64,000 nucleotides of DNA from the NCBI RefSeq assembly GCF_002575655.3, contig NC_053039.3, positions 241,778,622 through 241,842,621 on the forward strand, read 5' to 3'. Made by a program: the position numbers and the translations under genes. Position 1 is the first letter of the stretch. Each line of letters begins with the position of its first letter. The notes under the pieces were generated by a model. That model saw only the letters and a program-made list of their open reading frames with translations. It did not search any database and had not been told where the DNA came from. Shown one piece after another: positions 58,603 through 64,000 of this stretch. Source of the DNA: Aegilops tauschii subsp. strangulata. Taxonomy: Eukaryota > Streptophyta > Magnoliopsida > Poales > Poaceae.

Positions 58603-59250
58603 ATGGGAAGCACTGAGGTTTACAATCAAGGTTAGCACGTGCATGGTCCATTGTCTAATAGCACATTATTGTGCAATTGCAGGAACCATTCTAATATTTA
58701 GCTTTTTAACAATTTGGTCTTGCACATGTAGGTCCTGCTGTCAGAGGTTTTGACCCACTGTTCGACCCTTTTTGCATATGGGGAAATGAGTTGTCCATGA
58801 ATATCAGTCAAGTCAAGAAACTCAGAAAGATTGTTAGGATAAAGAAATTAGCGACAAAAAACAACAAGATCTTTGTCTGCACAATGAAGAAGACATCAGT
58901 TCACTACAGGATGGTACTAACTATTATACCTTGCCTTTTTTATTCCTTTGCCCCATTTCCAATATAGAGAAGATATTTATGCACATCCTTGTTTTCAGGC
59001 CTTTCCAAAGCAGTTCACAGATGATTACCTCTCAAACCACATGTATGGTCAGGAGGCGAGGAAGTTATTCATACAACACCCACGGTTCAATATTGAAGTG
59101 TTCCTGAAGAGGACGAAGGATGGACGGTCAATCATCCACAGGCACTGGCCTAAAGTTACAAAGACCTTCAACATCAATGAAGGCTCAATATTCGCCTTCT
59201 GCTTCAGCAGTTTTCCAGATGAGATACATCTGTCGATGTACCATCTATGA
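58603..59250 (+). CDS. B3-like DNA-binding protein gene carried by CACTA II (three exons)
   Basis: Exons are 58603-58630, 58732-58913 and 58999-59250. Introns start GT at 58631 and 58914 and end AG at 58731 and 58998. Phases join without a stop to give 153 codons and TGA. The N-terminus includes GFDPLFDPFCIWGNELSMNI and a basic stretch (KKLRKIVRIKKLATKNNK). From about residue 54 the B3 fold pattern follows: IFVCTMKK.., then FPKQFTDDYLSN, an IEVFLKRTKDGRSII strand pair, HWPKVTKTFNINEGSIFAF and a final strand. TTGCAG just before the ATG suggests a further upstream exon. B3 domains bind DNA in plant transcription factors; here it sits inside a transposon without a transposase. No defect is visible. 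A role in host or element control is inference. Confidence 0.72.
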
Positions 59251-59479
59251 TGCTAATTTCGAAAGGTTATAGATGTTGCATGTGAAACTTGGTCCTGGTG
59301 TAGTTGTGTAATGGGGTAGCTGAGTGCTGAAGCTATATGATGTTGTACTCTGATGTATTATGAAAATGAAATATATTGTGTGCTTAATATGAAATGTCAA
59401 TTAGATTAATAAATGGATTATGAATAATCGGATAATTAGCCTGCTAGTGGATAATTAGCCTGCTAATTGGGTTTTATTA

Positions 59480-59860
59480 TTGCAAACGGTTGTTGAATAA
59501 AATACCATGGGCGATGACCTCAGGCAACGCACACAGTTTCTAGGAATAAACCGTGTTGGATCAATGAACAATCACACACAACTTTCTCTTGAAAACTGTT
59601 TGTGTTAGGCCACCTTGCGCAAACGTTTACCACATAAAAACTGTGTGTGATGGACAGCCTTTGCCACACAGTTTCTTCTATGGACCGTGTGTGATACATT
59701 AAATAACGCAAACGATTTAACGGGAAAAATTGTGTGTGATGTACCTGTGAACGGAAACGTTTTCCTTGGAGCGACTGTGTGGGATGTACATACGAACGGA
59801 AATGTTTAGCGGGGACTAACTGTGTGGGATGTACTTGCGACCGAAAACAATTTCGCCGTA
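59480..59860 (+). repeat. CACTA II subterminal repeats
   Basis: Repeated words AACTGTGTGTGATG, GAACGGAAACGTTTTCC and TGTGTGGGATGTAC. They are homologous in words and position to 27633-27855 of element I. Confidence 0.75.
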
Positions 59861-60088
59861 TAATTGTATTTTTTTAAACTCTACTGTATGTATTTCTATA
59901 TTTGAGCGCTCGCCGGTCGCACACGACCTCATTTTGCCGAGTGTGTGTGCCAGGAGGGCATATCCCCGACGGTTTCTGGGTCGTGTGGGAAGGACCCCCC
60001 TATCGCCCACACTCACTTGGCGACGGTTCCAAAGGCCGTCGCGGAAAGGGATTAAAAACCGTTTGTTTAGGAGCTCGCTGTACTAGTG

Positions 60089-60964
60089 AACCCCTATGCA
60101 TAGATTACCCCGATGTCACCTCAGGAATCCGCAAGTTGATTACCAAAATATATATCAAGTGAATCAATAGAACACCCCATTGTCACCACGGATATCCATA
60201 TGCAAGACATACATCAAGTGTTCTCAAATCCAAAAAGTATTCAATCCGATAATAGTAAAACCTCAAAGGTAAAACTCAATTCATCACAACAAGATAGAGG
60301 GAGAAACACCATATGATCCAACTATGTTAACAAAGCTTGTGGTACATCAAGATCGTGCCAAATCAAGAACACGAGAGAGAGAAAGAGATCAAACACGTAG
60401 CTACTAGTACATACCCTCAGCCCCGAGGGTGAACTACTCCCTCGTTGTCATGGAGACCGCCGGGATGATGAAGATGCCCTCCGGTGATGATTTCCCCCTC
60501 CGACAGGGTGCCAGAACAAGGCTGCAGAGGAGATTGCTTCGGCATAGAGGCTTGCGGCGGCGGAGCGGAAGTTCTAGGTTTCTTTCTGGGGTTTTTGGTA
60601 TTTATAGAAATTTTTGCTGTTGGTTTCACGTCAAGGGGGCCCATGAGGAAGCAACAAGCCCGCTAGGCACTTCTTGGGGGGGGGGGGCGCTGTGTGAGCT
60701 TGTCATGTCCTCGTGGGTCTTTTGGTCCTCCCACAAAGCTTCGGGGGTCTCTTTTGGTCCATAAAAAATCACCGTAAATTTTCAGTCCATTCCGAGAACT
60801 TTTATTTCTGCACAAAAAACAACACCACGATAGTTCTGCTGAAAACAACGTCAGTTTGGGTTAGTTCCATTTAAATTATATAAAAATTGTACGAAAACCA
60901 TATAAAATTATTGTAAACATGGCATGAATACTTCATAAATTATAGATACGTTGGAGACGTATCA
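60089..60964 (-). mobile_element. Gypsy LTR F, right part
   Basis: Resumes with AACCCCTATGCATAG after CACTA II and ends GTTGGAGACGTATCA. TATTTATA at 60599-60606 is the minus-strand TATA box. An 11-base G run is at 60676-60687. Confidence 0.88.
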
Positions 60965-61610
60965 GCATCCCCAAGGTTAATTCCTGCTCGTCCTCGAGTA
61001 GGTAAATAATAAAAGAAATAATTTATTAAGTGTGAATGCTAGCATAGTGCATAAGTTTGATCAATGATAATTTCAATCACTTTATCTAGCATCATAACAA
61101 CAACTTTTTCTCATAAAACTTAACTTGATAAAGTAGCAATCAGTTCACATGTTATGGTTCAAACAATGCATTCTCTTCAAACTTAACCACCTATGTTCTT
61201 AGTCACCAAACATTTCAATGCATCTTATCTTCAATAAAGTCTAAGTAAGAGTTCCACATACTCAATTATTATATAGTCTTCTAGGATTGCTAGTACTCAA
61301 AGCATATTTTTAGAACAAATGGCATCCATCAAACACAGAGAAAGATAGGGGCTTAATATTTCGCCTCCAAACTCATTTATCATATAGATAATTGTCAACA
61401 ATAATAAACCATGGTCAAATATATTTGAATGGCCATATATGCCTGGATCTTTCCCCACCACATGATGATTGCCAACTAGAGAATAGGTTCGAATAAGAAG
61501 AAATACTATTGAGGCCCTTCGCAGAGGGAAGCATGGATTTGCAGAGCTGCCAGAGCTCGAAGCTTAAAACATAGATGAATACATTTTGCGAGGCATGCCT
61601 TTCCTGCCAA
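60965..61610 (-). mobile_element. Internal 3' end of gypsy element F
   Basis: Polypurine tract (complement of GCATCCCCAAGGTTAATT) at 60965-60982, CTGCTCGTCCTCGAGTAGG, then AT-rich tail sequence equivalent to 10500-11110 read backwards. The CCCTTCGCAGAGGGAAGCAT near 61517 is the family tail motif. No gene. The internal region is cut off near 61610. Confidence 0.7.
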
Positions 61611-61619
61611 TGTCACGAC

Positions 61620-61900
61620 CGGGAGTTCTCAATATCTTCCATGCTAAACACATTATAGGCGGTTCCCAAGCAGAAAGGTAAAGTTTGCTCCCCCTCAACC
61701 ATTCAAACACAAGCCATGGCTAGCCGAATTCTCGGGTGCCCTCCATACAATCAACTTTCCGGGGGAGTTTGTTTCATTATTTTTCGTTTTGATCATAGGA
61801 CTGGGCATCCCAATTACCAGCCACCCTCGTGCAATGACAAGTGAATAAACACCCATCATGAGAATAACCCGCTTAGCATGGAAGATACTGACCACCCCAT
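61620..61900 (-). mobile_element. Athila-like internal fragment, reverse strand
   Basis: ATATCTTCCATGCTA and the CTCCCCCTCAACC / CTTTCCGGGGGAGTTTGTTT landmarks are the reverse complement of 63350-63650. 61861-61890 also matches 1569-1600. Confidence 0.7.
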
Positions 61901-61904
61901 GCTG

Positions 61905-64000
61905 CTTCATGTTAAGAATAGGGAAAGGGCGCTTAAATACAAATTATTTGATAAAAATCACCCTGAGATTATTACCTTGCCTGCTCCTTCCTTGTTTGAT
62001 TTATCTGCAGGCCAGTATCTCGTTCCGCTAGCGACCATCCAAGCGTATCGGAACCCTGCATCAGCCACAGAGCTAGAGCCGGAACCACAATTTGATCCTC
62101 CACGACAGTCTAATTACCAGTGGGATCCGGAGATGATTGCCAACCAGTGGCAATCATATGCTTCTTCTTCTCAGTACGACCCCAACTATAACTTTGGATA
62201 TCCGCCAGGCCAGCCATGGCAATAGACCAACCAAAAGCCTAAGCTTGGGGGAGTACGTATTTCTCACCGACATTACATTTATGTTCACACACTCATTGCT
62301 AGTTGTCGGTGCTCATACTCTTTCACTGTAATATCCATGCTAGTTTATTTTCTTTTTCTTGCTTTCTTCTTGTGTGTTTGAAAAACCTTAAGAAAACCAA
62401 AAAAATTAGTAGTAGCTTTTAGCTAGTTTACTTTTCTTGCTGTAGTAATAACTAAAAGAAAACCCAAAAAGATTTCCTGTTCTTCTTTTGCTTGTTGGGA
62501 GCTTTCTCGTGTAAATAGTTTTATTTCTTTTCTTTTCTTTGGGGGTCGATAGGAGAAGACCATGATGAAAATGTTGAAGTGGCTCTTATATGCATTATTG
62601 TTGATTTAACCAAGAGCCCATATTGCCTTGTCTTCTCCTGTTTATTGAATGCTTGCAGATTCCAGCTTAGTCCAATGCACGGGCACTATTATTATTATTC
62701 ACATCGTTCAGTCGTGCAAGTGAAAGGCAATTATGACGATATATGACGGACTGATTGAGATGGGAGAAGCTGGTATGAACTCGACCTCTCTTGTTTCTGT
62801 AGATATGATTAGTTCATCGTTCCTGATTCTGCCTATTATGAATAAACATGTTTGCAATGACAATTAGAGATTATAGTTGCTTATGCCATGCTTAATTAAC
62901 TAGGAGTTTATAATGGTTTACCTTGTGTGTCAACATGTTATTAAAATGGTTGTGATGTGGTATGATGGGGTGGTATCCTCCTTTGAATGATTCAAGTGAC
63001 TGGACTTGGCACATGTTCACGCATATAGTTGAAACAAAATCAACATAGCCTTCATGATATTTATGTTCATGGTGGATTATATCCTACTCATGTTTGCACT
63101 CAATGTTCATTAATTTTAATGCATGTTCATGACTGTTGTCGCTCTCTACTTGGTCGCTTCCCAGTCTTTTTCTAGCCTTCACTTGTACTAAGCGGGAATA
63201 CTGCTTGTGCATCCAATTCCTTAAACCCCAAAGTTATGCCATATGAGTCCACCATACCTTCCTATATGCGGTATCTACCTGCCGTTCCAAGTAAATTTGT
63301 ATGTGCCAAACTCTAAACCTTCAAATGAAATTATGTTTTGTATGCTCGAATAGCTCATGTATCAACTAGGGCTGTCCGTATCTTCCATGTTAGGCGAGTT
63401 ATTCTCAAGAGGAGTGGACTCCGCTCCTCACTCACGAGAAAATGGCTGGTCACCGGGATGCCTAGTCCCATGCTTTATGCAAAATCAAATCAAAATAATT
63501 GCAAACAAAACTCCCCCGGGACTGTTGTTAGTTGGAGGCACTCGTTGTTTCGAGCAAGCCATGGATTGATGCTTGTTGGTGGAGGGGGAGTATAAACTTT
63601 ACCATTCTGTTTGGGAACCGTCTATAATGTGTGTAGCATGGAAGATATCGCCATCTCTTGGTTGTTATGTTGACAATGAAAGTATGCCGCTCAAAATATT
63701 ATTTATCTCTATTTCAAAATCAAGCTCTGGCACCTCTACAAATCCCTGCTTCCCTCTGCGAAGGGCCTATCTATTTACTTTTATGTTGAGTCATCACCCT
63801 CTTATTAAAAATCACCAGCTAGAGAGCACCGCTGTCATTTGCATTCATTACTGTTAATTTATATTGGGTGTGACTATGACTGGATCTTTTTACCATGAAT
63901 TACAATGTTTAGTCAGTCCTTGATCTTTAAAGGTGCTCTGCATTTATGTTTTGCGGTCTCAGAAAGGGCTAGCGAGATACCATCTTGTTATATCATATCA
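61905..64000 (+). mobile_element. Athila-like gypsy internal region, plus strand, running off the window
   Basis: It has a gag-like C-terminus, then CCTAAGCTTGGGGGAGTA at 62239-62256, T-rich sequence, and a long non-coding region. Same family as 1569-4066 in inverted orientation. CTTCCCTCTGCGAAGGGCCT is at 63751-63770. Frames at 63338-63857 have no recognisable domain. Confidence 0.7.
61911..62225 (+). pseudogene. C-terminal part of the Athila-like gag/ORF1 protein
   Basis: About 105 codons to TAG: a short helix (NRERALKYKLFDKNHPE), a LPAPSLFDLSAGQYLVPLAT segment parallel to the protein at 2773-3456, then a Pro/Gln/Tyr-rich tail (SYASSSQYDPNYNFGYPPGQ). The N-terminal part is missing because the frame starts at the junction with an inverted fragment. 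The nominal ATG at 61878 lies in that other fragment. Confidence 0.6.

Larger units (their letters stand above)
49737..60088 (+). mobile_element. CACTA-type DNA transposon II
   Basis: Ends CACTACTGCAGG and GTACTAGTG (complement CACTAGTAC), flanked by AAC at 49734-49736 and 60089-60091. It has the same family ends as element I, in opposite orientation. Contents in order: subterminal repeats, a helical-protein gene (50716), a 500-base tandem array, an alanine-rich gene (54606), a broken exon interrupted by a solo LTR, a B3-like gene (58603), and subterminal repeats. No transposase was found. About 8.6 kb without the solo LTR. Confidence 0.93.

Noticed and set aside
1..64000. tRNA, rRNA or conserved host genes
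   Set aside because: No cloverleaf with A and B boxes, no rRNA core sequence, and no frame that could not be placed in or beside a transposable element.

Overview
Organism and overall content. The window reads as intergenic DNA of a large Triticeae-type grass genome (wheat, barley, rye or Aegilops). It holds an Angela/BARE/WIS-type Copia LTR, several families of gypsy LTR starting TGATACGTC with PBS sites of the form TGGCGCCGTTGCCGGGGA, and large CACTA DNA transposons. All are nested in one another, with target-site duplications (TSDs) legible at six insertions. I see no ordinary single-copy host gene, tRNA, rRNA or CRISPR array. TE family names are from memory and are given only as likenesses.

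Layout. 1-1568: decayed 3' part of a Copia element ending in two LTR starts placed head to head, which make a 276-bp-arm palindrome. 1569-4066: reverse-strand piece of an Athila-like gypsy element with a gag-like reading frame. 4067-5576: truncated reverse LTR. 5600-12674: non-autonomous gypsy element on the plus strand with both LTRs. 12675-26923: reverse gypsy element 'A' (internal region and 5' LTR) followed by the plus-strand LTR and gag of element 'E'. A is interrupted at 15051-21909 by a second complete non-autonomous gypsy element with TSD GGATG. 27444-40263: CACTA element I, inserted in E's gag with TSD TGA. 40956-48612: remnant E LTR, then copy 'B', which repeats A together with its junction to an E-type LTR. 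48613-48957: unassigned LTR fragment. 48958-60964: reverse LTR 'F', split by CACTA element II (49737-60088, TSD AAC). 60965-64000: F internal end, then inverted pieces of the Athila-like family seen at the left edge.

How it fits together. None of the gypsy copies here keeps a pol gene. The gypsy internal regions are 4-4.5 kb of non-coding modules plus one acidic, Asp/Tyr-rich frame near the PBS, as expected of parasites of autonomous relatives. The most gene-like content is inside the two CACTA elements. They share terminal sequence, subterminal repeats, a roughly 500-bp tandem array, a paralogous alanine-rich gene, and the intergenic spacer and promoter after it. Downstream of that shared promoter they differ: element I carries a three-exon gene with a GRF-like zinc finger, and element II carries a broken helical exon and a three-exon gene with a B3-like DNA-binding domain. 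No CACTA transposase was found, so both look non-autonomous.

Relative order read from nesting: the A/B duplication came first; the 15051-21909 and 5600-12674 elements then arrived at copy A; the CACTA elements entered E and F; solo LTRs and a LINE tail entered the CACTA elements last.
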